Positions 35,231-44,927 of a DNA stretch of 64,000 bases are shown piece by piece (position 1 is the first letter of the stretch; every line of letters starts with the position of its first letter). The DNA is taken from NCBI RefSeq assembly GCF_006351925.1, contig NZ_CP040924.1, forward strand, positions 2,919,001 through 2,983,000. The letters run 5' to 3'. The notes beneath the pieces are model-generated. The model searched no databases, was not told the DNA's origin, and worked only from the letters and a program-made list of their open reading frames with translations. Origin of the DNA: Clostridium thermarum. GTDB taxonomy: Bacteria; Bacillota; Clostridia; Clostridiales; Clostridiaceae. Position numbers and translations under genes: made by a program.

Positions 35231-38200
35231 TTATATTAATACTAAGGGTGTCATGCTTAACAAGAAAACCTTTATCCCCATGCTGTCAAAGGCTATGGTT
35301 AGCTTTACGTCGTTGTTCTCACTTTTAGCATTTATTATAGTTCCAACACCAAACTTAGCGTGTTTAACCTTTCTTCCTGGTACAGCCTCCGCTGCTGTCA
35401 ATGCTGTTCCACCGCCTGACTGTGTAGAAACATTTTTCATATACTCCAACTTTTTACTTATACTTTCGCCACCTGAATTTGCATTAAGACTGTTTCTTAA
35501 AGAATGCGGATTATTATACTGACTGTTATAGGAAATACCATAGGAATTGCTGTAGGAATTACTATAACCGCTTCTTTCCACCACCTGTCTGGTTGTAAAG
35601 GCTCCTCCCCTATTTAGGTTTTCAACCAGTGAAGGTGAAATTTCGCTTATGAAATCTGAAGGTGCAAAGGCAGAAACTCTTCCAAAGACCCTTCGTATTT
35701 CCGCGGAGGTCATATACAGCTTGTGCATTGCACGGGTTATTCCTACATAGCAGAGCCTTCGGGATTCTTCCATTTCATGCGGGTTGTTCAAGGATGAATT
35801 TCCCGGGAAAATTCCGTTTTCCATACCCACCATGAATACTACCGGAAACTCCAGGCCCTTTGCGCTGTGTATGGTCATCATAACCAATGTATCCGCCTCT
35901 GCATCATAGTTATCTACATCTGCCACCAAGGCTGTCTTTTCTAAGAAGGCTGATAGGGACTTATCCTCGGAGGTATTTTCAAATTCTACCGCTGCAGAAA
36001 CCAATTCCTTTAAGTTTTCTATTCTGCTTTCGTCTTCAATCTCCTTGGAAGCCTGCAGTTCCTTCATATATCCTGTATCTTCAAGGATTACACTAATAAG
36101 CTCCGATACGGAAAGCTGCTCCTTCATTATTTGAAGGTTATCCATTAAGCCCATAAATTTACTTATGGAAGTTCTTGCCCTGGCAGTCAAGTTAGGTACA
36201 AACTCCACATCCAGCATTACATTATATAGGCTATCCTCTATCTGGGCCCCATACTGAATAAGCTTCTCTACAGTGGTATCACCGATATTTCTCTTTGGAA
36301 CATTGACAATTCTTTGAAGGCTTATATCGTCAGAAGTATTATTAAGCACCTTTAAATAAGCCATTATGTCCTTAATTTCTTTTCTGTCATAGAACTTATG
36401 ACCACCTATGATTCTGTAGGGTAAATTCCTCTTAATAAAGGTGTCTTCAAAGATACGAGATTGAGCATTGGTTCTGTACAAAATAGCAAAGTCACGGTAA
36501 CTTCTGCCTTCCTGGTCTATGAGTTTTTGTATCTCTCCCGCTACAAATTGAGCTTCATCAATATCAGAGGGTGCTCTGTAGATCTTAATCTTTTCTCCCT
36601 CGTCACTTTCCGTTCTCAATACCTTCTTCTTTCTTTCAGTATTATACTGTATTACACTGTTGGCAGCATTTAATATATTGGATTTGGATCTATAGTTCTG
36701 CTCCAGCTTAACAATTTTTGCTTCGGGATAGTCCTTCTCAAAGTCCAGGATGTTCCTAATGTCTGCCCCTCTCCACTCGTAAATACAGTTATGGACTGCA
36801 AGGCCACCGGCTATATACTGTCTTAGCTCAGGAATGCTTAAGTCATAAACAAAACCTTCATAATCTTCATAGGTCACTGACACTATAGTATCCTCTACCA
36901 GCTTACCATTGCTTTCTGTGACTATACTCATACCCTCTCTCAAGCTTCCAAAGGGCATAAAGTAGAAGGATTTGTCTTCAGTAAGCTTTGCCTTTCTCAT
37001 AATGCTGAGGCCATCCATAGTTGACTGCAGCTTTCTTCCTAAAGCTTCTGCCTCATCATAGTTACTTATCTCAGTTTCCACTCGCCAGCTTTTCCCCTTT
37101 TCTGCCCGAACGGGAAAGCCTGCCTCAGTGAATCTTTGTCTTTCACCTTCTCCGGAAGTTATGAAGCTCACTCTATGTGAATAATAGCCTCTGCTTTCAG
37201 ATTTTTTACAGGAAAAATAACTTATGTTTATAATCTTCCTTGAAGTTTCCCCTCTTGTAACAGCGCTGCTAAAATGATGAGGATACTCCGGGAACAGATA
37301 TAACTCTTCCATCAACTTCTCTCCAGCACTGAAGCTGTCTATTTCCTTAAACAACTTATCCAGCAGTTCCTGATTCATGGATATTGCTCTGCCCTTATCA
37401 TGAAAAACTGCAGTAGGAATACCATACTTCACAGAGTAATACTGCTCATAGTAGACCGCCTCTGCCTTGGAACTACAGATTTTCACTATCCACATCTTAT
37501 CGGCCTTTTCTTGATTAAGTCTTACAGCAAGACCACTATCAAACTGATTCTCATATCTGCTTCTTATAGCCTGGGTCTGGCCTATTCTATAGCCCATACC
37601 GGACTTATACATTAAATATACGTAATGCACCTCAGGAATGATATTCAACGCAGCAAAGGTTAAGTGATTAGGCGTAACCTTAACCTCTTTGCCGCTTTTA
37701 GTCTTAACTTTAACCAGTAGCCCTTTGTATTCCTTTTTCATTACTTTTTCTACAGTAGCATTAGTAATCTCCCCATTTCCTGCGGCACAGCACACAGACT
37801 GACCGGCTGTTATGTTTTCTATCTTTACCGGTCCCTTGTCTGTATTTATAAGGGTACCTTCCGGCAGACACTGATCATCGTCACCTACTACACAAATGTT
37901 TTTGTGCTGCTTAGCCAGCAGGGATATAAACTCATACTGGGACTTATTTGTATCCTGGTACTCATCTACCATTATATATTTGAACTTTCTCTGGTAGAAT
38001 TCCAGAACTTCTGGATTGCTCTTGAAGAGTTCTACAGTCTTAAAGATTAGGTCATCAAAGTCTAAAGCATTGTTGCTTTTAAGCTTCTTTTGGTATAGTA
38101 AATAAACATCCGCTATCTTGTTATCCCTAAAGCTATATTGATTTTCTCTTTTAAACTGGTCTGCAGAAATCAAGTTATCCTTTGCCTTCCCAATTCTGCC

Positions 38201-38620
38201 TATGATTTCACTATCAGTTATATCTTTTTCGTTGATGCCGATTTCCTTCATGCACTGTTTTATCAGTGTCTTCTGATCTGTACTGTCATATATAGTAAAG
38301 TCTTTCTTGTAGCCAAGCTTATCAATTTCCCGTCGTAAAATTCGTACACAGGAGGAGTGGAAGGTAGATATCCACATATTATCAACTTCATCACCTACCA
38401 TCTTTCGCACTCTTTCCTTCATTTCACCGGCAGCCTTGTTGGTAAAGGTAATGGCCAGTATTTGTGAGGGGTAGATCCCCAGGTCTTCTATCATATGGGC
38501 AATTCTATATGTAAGCACCCTTGTCTTTCCACTTCCGGCGCCGGCTAGAATAAGCAACGGACCCTTTATGGTGGTAGCAGCATCGTACTGCTCCGGGTTA
38601 AGCAAATTCCTTAAATCCAT
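35231..38620 (-). CDS. pcrA: UvrD/PcrA-type DNA helicase precursor containing an intein
   Basis: 1129 residues; the spliced protein would be 768. SF1A helicase motifs: QYDAAT (Q motif), AGAGSGKTR (Walker A, about 26-34), AITFTNKAAGEM, VDEYQDTN (motif II, about 218-225), VVGDDDQ then CIYEWRGADI (motif III, split by the intein), LEQNYRSKSNIL, and MTIHSAKGLEF and CYVGITRA (motifs V, VI). The C-terminal tail has an SNSYSNSYGISYNSQYNN low-complexity stretch and a Tudor-like end, KVKHAKFGVGTIINA. PcrA clears replication conflicts and acts in repair. AGGAGGAAAGAC precedes ATG 38620. Confidence 0.96.
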   Translation of the reverse strand: MDLRNLLNPEQYDAATTIKGPLLILAGAGSGKTRVLTYRIAHMIEDLGIYPSQILAITFTNKAAGEMKERVRKMVGDEVDNMWISTFHSSCVRILRREIDKLGYKKDFTIYDSTDQKTLIKQCMKEIGINEKDITDSEIIGRIGKAKDNLISADQFKRENQYSFRDNKIADVYLLYQKKLKSNNALDFDDLIFKTVELFKSNPEVLEFYQRKFKYIMVDEYQDTNKSQYEFISLLAKQHKNICVVGDDDQCLPEGTLINTDKGPVKIENITAGQSVCCAAGNGEITNATVEKVMKKEYKGLLVKVKTKSGKEVKVTPNHLTFAALNIIPEVHYVYLMYKSGMGYRIGQTQAIRSRYENQFDSGLAVRLNQEKADKMWIVKICSSKAEAVYYEQYYSVKYGIPTAVFHDKGRAISMNQELLDKLFKEIDSFSAGEKLMEELYLFPEYPHHFSSAVTRGETSRKIINISYFSCKKSESRGYYSHRVSFITSGEGERQRFTEAGFPVRAEKGKSWRVETEISNYDEAEALGRKLQSTMDGLSIMRKAKLTEDKSFYFMPFGSLREGMSIVTESNGKLVEDTIVSVTYEDYEGFVYDLSIPELRQYIAGGLAVHNCIYEWRGADIRNILDFEKDYPEAKIVKLEQNYRSKSNILNAANSVIQYNTERKKKVLRTESDEGEKIKIYRAPSDIDEAQFVAGEIQKLIDQEGRSYRDFAILYRTNAQSRIFEDTFIKRNLPYRIIGGHKFYDRKEIKDIMAYLKVLNNTSDDISLQRIVNVPKRNIGDTTVEKLIQYGAQIEDSLYNVMLDVEFVPNLTARARTSISKFMGLMDNLQIMKEQLSVSELISVILEDTGYMKELQASKEIEDESRIENLKELVSAAVEFENTSEDKSLSAFLEKTALVADVDNYDAEADTLVMMTIHSAKGLEFPVVFMVGMENGIFPGNSSLNNPHEMEESRRLCYVGITRAMHKLYMTSAEIRRVFGRVSAFAPSDFISEISPSLVENLNRGGAFTTRQVVERSGYSNSYSNSYGISYNSQYNNPHSLRNSLNANSGGESISKKLEYMKNVSTQSGGGTALTAAEAVPGRKVKHAKFGVGTIINAKSENNDVKLTIAFDSMGIKVFLLSMTPLVLI
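36788..37870 (-). other. PcrA intein with a GIY-YIG-like endonuclease domain
   Basis: Residues 251-611 of the precursor (361 aa). N-terminal splice block: CLPEGTLINTDKGPVKIENI, with Cys1; block B is VKVTPNHL with the T-x-x-H pattern. C-terminal block: GFVYDLSIPELRQYIAGG ending AVHN, then Cys+1 of the extein, so all splicing residues are present. It sits between Gln and Cys of helicase motif III (GDDDQ/CIYEWRG). The middle has no LAGLIDADG motif; instead HYVYLMYKSGMGYRIGQT then R, EQYYSVKYGIPT look like a GIY-YIG nuclease (YVY, YRIG, later Arg and Glu). Confidence 0.93.
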
Positions 38621-38753
38621 GTCTTTCCTCCTAAATAATATGTTTTCTCACTTGTAACCTATCTCTAACTAAAGCATATCCATTTAAAAAATGTATAAAC
38701 AAATATTCAAAATATATTATAGCATATTTTTATGGCAAGTTATATTTCCATTA

Positions 38754-38961
38754 ACTGCCCGTAAGTTTAAGCATTGGGCTAGGAATAATGAATTATCTAA
38801 GTTCTTAAGCTGGAATTCTCATAGAGATTTGAGTGAGACAAAACAAATAGTCCATAGCTGGATAAATGCCTATGCTGATGATTACTAGAATTGGGGAATT
38901 GCTCCAAAGGAACTTGGTGAAATTATTGGTCAAATTTCTTTGGTGGATATAGAAAATAAAA
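38754..38961 (+). pseudogene. GNAT acetyltransferase fragment
   Basis: The frame reads ARKFKHWARNNELSKFLSWN, HRDLSETKQIVHSWINAYAD, a TAG at 38886-38888, and on in the same frame NWGIAPKELGEIIGQISLVD. The pattern (xxWxxDxEVxKFLxWxxH...ETKxIVxxWI, then YxWxIxxKExGExIGxIS) is that of RimJ/RimL-like GNAT proteins. The C-terminal acetyl-CoA-binding part is missing. It lies in the gap between pcrA and yerC. Confidence 0.7.
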
Positions 38962-38985
38962 GGACAAACTGCCAAAAGTTTGTCC
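38962..38985 (-). terminator. Terminator downstream of yerC
   Basis: On the minus strand GGACAAAC-TTTTGGCA-GTTTGTCC followed by TTTTATTTT, about 100 bp after the yerC stop. Confidence 0.8.
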
Positions 38986-39082
38986 CTTACCCTAATCAAC
39001 ACTTTTCTAAAACAGAGCTCAATGCAAAAAGAATATTTCCTCCCCGTCTTCCGCCACTGCGCGTCCTCGGCGATTAATTCAC

Positions 39083-39388
39083 CTATTTCTCTTCCCAATT
39101 CACTCTTTCAAAAACCAGGTTGTAACCATCGCTGCCATAAGTCAAGGCCCTGTTTACTCTGCTTATGGTGGCAGTGCTTGCCCCTGTTATATGGGCAATG
39201 TCATTATAGGTCTTGCCCTGCTTTAACATCTTGGCCACTTGCATTCTTTGTTCCAGGGCTTTTATTTCGTTAATAGTGCATAGATCTTCAAAAAAACGAT
39301 AACATTCTTCCCTATTTTTTAAGCAAAGTATAGAGTCGAAAAGAAAATCCATCTCCGCACTTTCTAATCTCGATTTAAAATCACCCAT
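39083..39388 (-). CDS. yerC: YerC/YecD-family TrpR-like DNA-binding protein
   Basis: 101 residues from ATG 39388 (MGDFKSRLESAE), which has GGGAGGTCAGAAC upstream; the frame extends 7 codons further without such a signal. TIN EIKALEQRMQVAKMLKQG then YNDIAHITGASTATISRVNR is the TrpR-type helix-turn-helix. The family is conserved in Firmicutes; in B. subtilis yerC lies by pcrA-ligA as here. Its regulon is unknown to me. Confidence 0.9.
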   Translation of the reverse strand: MGDFKSRLESAEMDFLFDSILCLKNREECYRFFEDLCTINEIKALEQRMQVAKMLKQGKTYNDIAHITGASTATISRVNRALTYGSDGYNLVFERVNWEEK

Positions 39389-39697
39389 GTTCTGACCTCC
39401 CAATATCAATAGTTTGATATCATATATCTTAACTTTTATACGTTAAACTTCTAAATTACTCTAAAACAATTATATAGCAATTGTGAAAGCAGAACAATAG
39501 AATTTACAAAAAAGGAAAAACACAACCCTTGGGGCTAGGTTGTGTTCGCGTCTAAATAAAAAGGGGGCTATTTAATCTTTTTATTTATCCTTGCAAACTT
39601 ATTATATAAAATATCAAAAACTTTTTCAAGAGTATTTTGCAAAAATAATTGTATAAAAGCTTGCTAAATGGTGTAAATCATTCAAAATACAACGTTT
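39389..39697. promoter_or_regulatory. Gap between yerC and the pseudouridine synthase gene
   Basis: Holds the yerC promoter region (AT-rich, no clear consensus boxes) next to 39389 and the terminator at 39520-39545. About 39560-39590 has a weak inverted repeat AAATAAAAAG...CTTTTTATTT. Nothing else seen. Confidence 0.35.
39520..39545 (-). terminator. Terminator after the pseudouridine synthase gene
   Basis: ACACAACC-TAGCCCCAAG-GGTTGTGT on the minus strand, followed by TTTTCCTTTTTT. Confidence 0.8.
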
Positions 39698-40432
39698 TCA
39701 CTGATCTTCAAGCCCAGCTTCTTTTTTGAGAAGCTTCAATTCTGCCTCAGTTAATTCTCTATAGGTCCCTTCCTCCAAAGTTTCGTCAAGCTTCAGTGGA
39801 CCAAAGGCCACTCTTCGTAGATATACAACTTCCTTGCCTACGCTCTGGAACATCCTTTTTACCTGGTGGAACTTGCCTTCCTGCAGAGTTACCAGCACCT
39901 CTGACCCCTCTTCCTTTGAATTCAGTATCTGGAGCTTTGCCGGTAGACACTTATAGCCATCATCCAATACTACGCCACTTTCAAAGGCCGCAATGTCACT
40001 TTCATCTACAGCCTTATTTATCCTAGCAAAATATAATTTTTCCACGTGCCACTTAGGAGATATCAGGCGGTGGTTTAAATCTCCATCGTTTGTAAGCAGA
40101 AGAAGCCCTACTGTATCCTTGTCTAAACGTCCCACTGGAAAGGGTTCAAAAACTGCATGCTCTGCCTCCAATAAGCCAACTACTGTCTCATCGTAGTTGT
40201 CAAAGGTGGCTGACACTACACCATCCGGTTTATTCATCATCAGGTAGATAAATTTTCTGTAGGCCACCTTTTCTTCCCCTACGTATATCTCACACTTCTC
40301 AGGGTCTATAGAAAAGCCGCTGTCCTTTACAACCTTGCCGTCAACCTTAACAATTCCCTTTTTCACCATGTTCTTAATTTCTTTTCTGCTTCCATACCCC
40401 AAGTTGCTCAATACCTTATCTAATCTTTCCAT
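39698..40432 (-). CDS. RsuA/RluB-family rRNA pseudouridine synthase
   Basis: 244 residues. An N-terminal S4 domain (ERLDKVLSNLGYGSRKEIKN) is followed by the catalytic domain with FPVGRLDKDTVGLLLLTNDG, which contains the catalytic Asp, and GKFHQVKRMFQSVG. The enzyme isomerises a uridine in small- or large-subunit rRNA. The order of subfamily (RsuA or RluB) cannot be set by eye. GGAGGTTTTACA precedes ATG 40432. Confidence 0.93.
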   Translation of the reverse strand: MERLDKVLSNLGYGSRKEIKNMVKKGIVKVDGKVVKDSGFSIDPEKCEIYVGEEKVAYRKFIYLMMNKPDGVVSATFDNYDETVVGLLEAEHAVFEPFPVGRLDKDTVGLLLLTNDGDLNHRLISPKWHVEKLYFARINKAVDESDIAAFESGVVLDDGYKCLPAKLQILNSKEEGSEVLVTLQEGKFHQVKRMFQSVGKEVVYLRRVAFGPLKLDETLEEGTYRELTEAELKLLKKEAGLEDQ

Positions 40433-40490
40433 TGTAAAACCTCCAGCCTCAACTACTAAAGTCTGACATCTAACTTCCAGCTTTTAACTT

Positions 40491-42494
40491 CTAATTCACA
40501 TTGAACTCCATGATATCATAGTCCTCATAAGCGCCTTCATTATACATACTCTTTACAAGGGCTAAAATTTTATAGTTTCCCTGCTTATAGGGGATAAAAG
40601 TATAGTAGTTCATCTTGCTGTACTTTTGAACCAAAATCCAATCCCCATGCTCCATGAGATAGAATTCATAGTATAAATCCTTCCCCCCCTGTGCTTCCAC
40701 AGAAAATATAACCGGCTCATTTACCTTTATATTGATCTTATCCCATAGTATCTTAGTATTTGAAACCGGAAGGGCATCTATAACATTGAGTTTGATTATT
40801 TTTTTAGAATCAAACACTGCCAAGCTGCTTTTGTCCTTTGCCATAATCTCCAGCACATAACTTCCCCGGCATTTAGGACTTAAAAAATACCTTTTACTAC
40901 TAATATAATCTGTTTCCTCTACCGTATGCCCATTTATCTTCAAGACGTACTTTATAAGGGTATCCTGTGTACGCCTTGTAATGACATCAAATTTAATGTT
41001 GTCGCCTACAATATAATTCTCCTTAGAAGGCATCAATACATAATCTATCTCTGCCGGCAGGTACTTCTTAACCTCCAGATGTATGATTTCATGGCTGTCG
41101 TACTCTTTCTTTGAGTACTTATCCTTAACCCTTATCTCCATTTCAAAGTTACCGACTTCTTCAGGAGTATAGTTTACCCAATTACAGCTTCCGTAATCAA
41201 CTCTTTCTAATTCTTTTCCACCCTTTGAAATAATAAAGGAATATCTTAAATCCGTACCACCGGTGGCAATAACCTTAACATTTATCTTTTCACCTATGAC
41301 AAAATCCTTGTCCTTACTCATAGCAATCTCTGTTATTTTAACAGGATTATTTGAAACCTCATCTATAACAAACTCCATCACAGCCTCTTTTTCAAATTTA
41401 CCGGTAAAGCTTTCATCTTTTACCCATAGGCTGAGCTTATACTTTCCTGCTCTTTGAGGTTTCCATATGTAATTACTTTGTTTTATGTAGCCTGAGTCTG
41501 AGGCACTGTTGCCCTCTACAATAAACCGGTACAGCAGCCTTCTGCCTCCCTTTACTACTGCCTTAAGCTCTATGCTGCTGTCCACAATCTGAGGTGATAG
41601 CATGTCACTGGTGAAGCTCTGGATTTGTATTTCGTTATAAAGCTTTACCTTGTAATCTATAATTGCCCTATCATCAAACTGATTCTGGGAGTACATATCC
41701 TTAGCCATGCAAAGGAGCCGGTAATTGCCTGCCTCCTTTTCCACATAGCTCACCATTCTCTTTGTGGAATAGTCCTGAAGCACATCCGCCTTGCCGTTAG
41801 CATAGATCTTTATGAACTTAAAGAGCACCATCCTGCTGTCTTCATGCTTGGCTTCAACTTGAAATACAAGCTCCTGGTCTACAAGCATATCCGTAGACAG
41901 GCATCTAAAATCTGTTATTTCCAAATTTTCTATGGGCAATACATTAAATTCTACCTTTTTAAAATCGTCATAGCTATTTCTTGAATCAAGAGCTCTGCAT
42001 TCTACCAGAACTTCGTGCTTCCCTGGATTTTTTACTGTTAAGGTCAAGGTGTCCTCTGCACTGTAGTCCCTAATCAATTCCCATTTATCCGAGGTCTTTA
42101 TCCAATATTTATATACTACCGGCAGTTTGTTGACGGAAACAGTCAGTCTCTGCTTGTCTCCTATCTTAAGTTGACTTCTTTCCAGGGATACGTTGTTTAT
42201 AAGCTTAGTGGTTGCCTTTCCTATTATGTAATCCATCCTTGCAACATAGTCAAAGGGCCTTGTGCCTTCTACTTTTTTAGCTTGTACCATTATAATATAT
42301 TTCCCATCTTCCTTAGGTGTCCACACTACAGCATTTTCTTCTCCAAAATCCTTTAGTGTATCCCACACCCCGTCATAACCTACAATAAATTTATATAGAA
42401 GCTTCTCATCATTGAACCTTCCCACAGAAATTCTAATCTCATTGTTTTTACTAGCGGGACTTGGTATACTAAAACTGATTTCCATCTGGCTCAT
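40491..42494 (-). CDS. Triple-tyrosine-motif (Y_Y_Y) repeat protein
   Basis: 667 residues from ATG 42494 (MSQMEISFSIPS) with AGGTGG upstream. Seven tandem beta-sandwich repeats of about 92 residues; each has an xYKFI(V) strand, a W/V-D-Y-S segment, a PKxxGxYxxxVxAKDxxS strand and a DxxxxxxFxV end. This is the Y_Y_Y/triple-tyrosine repeat seen in clostridial proteins and two-component sensors. There is no signal peptide or membrane segment, so how it would reach the surface, if it does, is unclear. It is divergent from pulA. Confidence 0.8.
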   Translation of the reverse strand: MSQMEISFSIPSPASKNNEIRISVGRFNDEKLLYKFIVGYDGVWDTLKDFGEENAVVWTPKEDGKYIIMVQAKKVEGTRPFDYVARMDYIIGKATTKLINNVSLERSQLKIGDKQRLTVSVNKLPVVYKYWIKTSDKWELIRDYSAEDTLTLTVKNPGKHEVLVECRALDSRNSYDDFKKVEFNVLPIENLEITDFRCLSTDMLVDQELVFQVEAKHEDSRMVLFKFIKIYANGKADVLQDYSTKRMVSYVEKEAGNYRLLCMAKDMYSQNQFDDRAIIDYKVKLYNEIQIQSFTSDMLSPQIVDSSIELKAVVKGGRRLLYRFIVEGNSASDSGYIKQSNYIWKPQRAGKYKLSLWVKDESFTGKFEKEAVMEFVIDEVSNNPVKITEIAMSKDKDFVIGEKINVKVIATGGTDLRYSFIISKGGKELERVDYGSCNWVNYTPEEVGNFEMEIRVKDKYSKKEYDSHEIIHLEVKKYLPAEIDYVLMPSKENYIVGDNIKFDVITRRTQDTLIKYVLKINGHTVEETDYISSKRYFLSPKCRGSYVLEIMAKDKSSLAVFDSKKIIKLNVIDALPVSNTKILWDKINIKVNEPVIFSVEAQGGKDLYYEFYLMEHGDWILVQKYSKMNYYTFIPYKQGNYKILALVKSMYNEGAYEDYDIMEFNVN

Positions 42495-42655
42495 AGATTG
42501 CACCACCTAATCTTTAGATTATATAACAATTATACTATATTTGTCATTTTTTGCTAGATGATATTGCACTTTTTTTCATATCATTATGGGGTTTAAAATT
42601 CTAAGGCCGTATAATATAATAGTACAGTAATTTCAATATAGGAGGACTGGATTTA

Positions 42656-44791
42656 ATGCAGTTACTAAGATGCTCCCTCATTAATTTTACCACAATTTCT
42701 CTATTTGTTGATGATATTTCTCAATTTGATTATAGAAAGCTCACTGTGAAAAACGGTGAGGTTACAATACTGACCGATGATTATACAACCTACGCCAACG
42801 AAATAATTCTAAAGCTTAAGAGCATGGTTGATATTAAGTTTCACTGCATTATTTCTTATGATGACCTCTCAAAAAGTGTAAGCTATCATTCCTTTTGCTC
42901 TTCCAAAGAATTTCATGACAAGTATTATACAGAGGAAAAACTTGGAGTAGACTACCACAAGGAGGGTTCTACCTTCCGGCTTTGGGCTCCTGCTTCTACT
43001 TCTGTGAATGTGCTTATCTACGAAAGCGGAGACTTTACTCTCCCGGAAAAGCCTAGAAAGTATCCCATGTCAGATACCAATGGACTGTGGGAAGCAAGGG
43101 TAAAAGGAAACCTTAAAGGCTATTTCTATACCTATGAGGTTAAAGTGTATAATGAAGTAAACGAAGTGGTGGATCCTTATGCTGTGGCCTGCGGCGTAAA
43201 CGGCCTAAGAGGAGCTATTGTGGATTTGAAAGAAACAAATCCAACCGGCTTCCGTACCTACAAGGCTCCTGAAATTAACAACTACACCGATGCAATTATA
43301 TATGAAGCAAATGTCAGGGACCTTTCCATCCATCCTGACAGCGGTATCAAGCATAAGGGCAAGTATTTGGGACTTGCCGAGGAAGGTACGGAATCTTCCA
43401 AGGGAGTTTCTACGGGCCTTGCACACATATTGGAGTTGGGTGTAACTCACGTACAGTTGATGCCTGTATTCGACTATTCCTATCTCAGTGTAGATGAAAG
43501 ACATCCTTATAAATATAACTGGGGTTACGATCCGCAAAACTATAATATTCCTGAAGGTACCTACTCCACCGATCCCTATAATCCAACCTGTAGAATATAT
43601 GAGCTAAAAAAGGCCATAACCCAGCTTCATAAGAACGGTTTAGCTGTGATAATGGACGTAGTATATAATCATATTTACAAATATGAGGACTCTAACTTGG
43701 AGAAGATCTTTCCGGGCTATTACTTCAGAGCCTACGAGGACGGTTCCCTATCCAACGGCAGCGGCTGTGGTAATGACATTGCCTCCGAAAGGTCCATGGT
43801 AAGAAGGTTTATTATAGATTCTCTCTTGTATTGGGCTACAGAGTATGATTTTGACGGCTTTAGATTTGATTTGATGGGCATTCACGATGTGGATACCATG
43901 ACAGAAATCTGTGAAAAGCTTAAGTCTACCGGCAAAAACCTAATGCTCTATGGTGAAGGCTGGCACCTAAACACAAATCTTAGAGAGGACCAAAAGGCTA
44001 ACATATATAACAGCTTCAAGCTCAAGGAAGCAGGTTTCTTTAACGACTTAATCAGAGATACCATTAAGGGCAGCGTATTTAATATCCATGATAAGGGCTT
44101 CGTAGGTGACGGTGAGGGAAAAGCAGATACCATCAAGTTTTGTGCAGTGGGTTGCTCCCTTGACTGGTTTAATAAGCCGGCGGCCTTCTACTCCCCTTCA
44201 CAGAGTATCAACTACTGCAGCTGCCATGATAATTATACCCTATGGGATAAACTTAAACTAAGCTCTCCCTATGTCTCAGAAGAGGAGCTGAAAGCTATGA
44301 ACAAACTGGCAGACGGCATTGTTCTCACCTCCATGGGGGTGCCCTTCCTCCATGCCGGTTCTGAGTTTTGCAGAACCAAGGAGGGAGTAGAAAACAGCTA
44401 CAACAGCACCGACACAATAAACAGGATGGATTGGCACAGGAAGTCCAAATATTTAGATGTGTTTGAGTACTATAAAGGGTTAATCAGGCTTAGAAAAGAG
44501 CACAGGGCCTTTAGGCTGTATGACCGAGCCCAGATAAGTGACCACATAGAATTCCTGCCCGGCGGTAGGAGTTCAGTAGCCTTTATGATAAAAGACCATG
44601 CTAACAACGACACTTGGAAAGACATCATAGTGATCTACAATGGCGCCGCTCATGTTAACACCATTCTCATCCCGTCAGGCCAGTGGCATGTGGTAGTCAA
44701 TAAGCATAAGGCCGGAACGGAAGTTATTGAGACTATCGAAGGCGGAAATGTTTCTGTTGAGGCAACCTCCATCATGGTACTTTATCGATAG
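42656..44791 (+). CDS. pulA: Type I pullulanase
   Basis: 711 residues. AGGAGGACTGGATTTA precedes ATG 42656. An N-terminal extra domain (about 1-95) is followed by CBM48 (about 100-185; TFRLWAPASTSVNVLIYESG) and a GH13 catalytic barrel. The type I signature YNWGYDPQNYN is present, with conserved regions VIMDVVYNH, DGFRFDLMG (nucleophile Asp), LYGEGW (acid Glu) and SCHDNYTLWDK. It debranches alpha-1,6 links in glycogen, pullulan or limit dextrins. No signal peptide, so it acts in the cytosol. It is isolated from other glycogen genes here; pgi lies nearby on the other strand. Confidence 0.95.
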   Translation: MQLLRCSLINFTTISLFVDDISQFDYRKLTVKNGEVTILTDDYTTYANEIILKLKSMVDIKFHCIISYDDLSKSVSYHSFCSSKEFHDKYYTEEKLGVDYHKEGSTFRLWAPASTSVNVLIYESGDFTLPEKPRKYPMSDTNGLWEARVKGNLKGYFYTYEVKVYNEVNEVVDPYAVACGVNGLRGAIVDLKETNPTGFRTYKAPEINNYTDAIIYEANVRDLSIHPDSGIKHKGKYLGLAEEGTESSKGVSTGLAHILELGVTHVQLMPVFDYSYLSVDERHPYKYNWGYDPQNYNIPEGTYSTDPYNPTCRIYELKKAITQLHKNGLAVIMDVVYNHIYKYEDSNLEKIFPGYYFRAYEDGSLSNGSGCGNDIASERSMVRRFIIDSLLYWATEYDFDGFRFDLMGIHDVDTMTEICEKLKSTGKNLMLYGEGWHLNTNLREDQKANIYNSFKLKEAGFFNDLIRDTIKGSVFNIHDKGFVGDGEGKADTIKFCAVGCSLDWFNKPAAFYSPSQSINYCSCHDNYTLWDKLKLSSPYVSEEELKAMNKLADGIVLTSMGVPFLHAGSEFCRTKEGVENSYNSTDTINRMDWHRKSKYLDVFEYYKGLIRLRKEHRAFRLYDRAQISDHIEFLPGGRSSVAFMIKDHANNDTWKDIIVIYNGAAHVNTILIPSGQWHVVVNKHKAGTEVIETIEGGNVSVEATSIMVLYR

Positions 44792-44875
44792 TTTTTCAAT
44801 GAGTAATTAATATGAGTAAATAAATAATGGTGGATTTTTCTCCGCTTTTCTAAAAAATCTTATAATTTTAACAAT

Positions 44876-44901
44876 AAAGGCAACCATGACGGGTTGCCTT
44901 T
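44876..44901. terminator. Terminator between pulA and yaiI
   Basis: AAAGGCAACC-ATGACG-GGTTGCCTTT; a perfect 10-bp stem between converging genes. Confidence 0.85.
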
Positions 44902-44927
44902 AAATTTCAATATAATATCTGCCTTGA

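Noticed and set aside
38805..39098. 97-codon minus-strand frame
   Set aside because: It begins inside the end of yerC in another frame, runs across the terminator and is antisense to the GNAT fragment.
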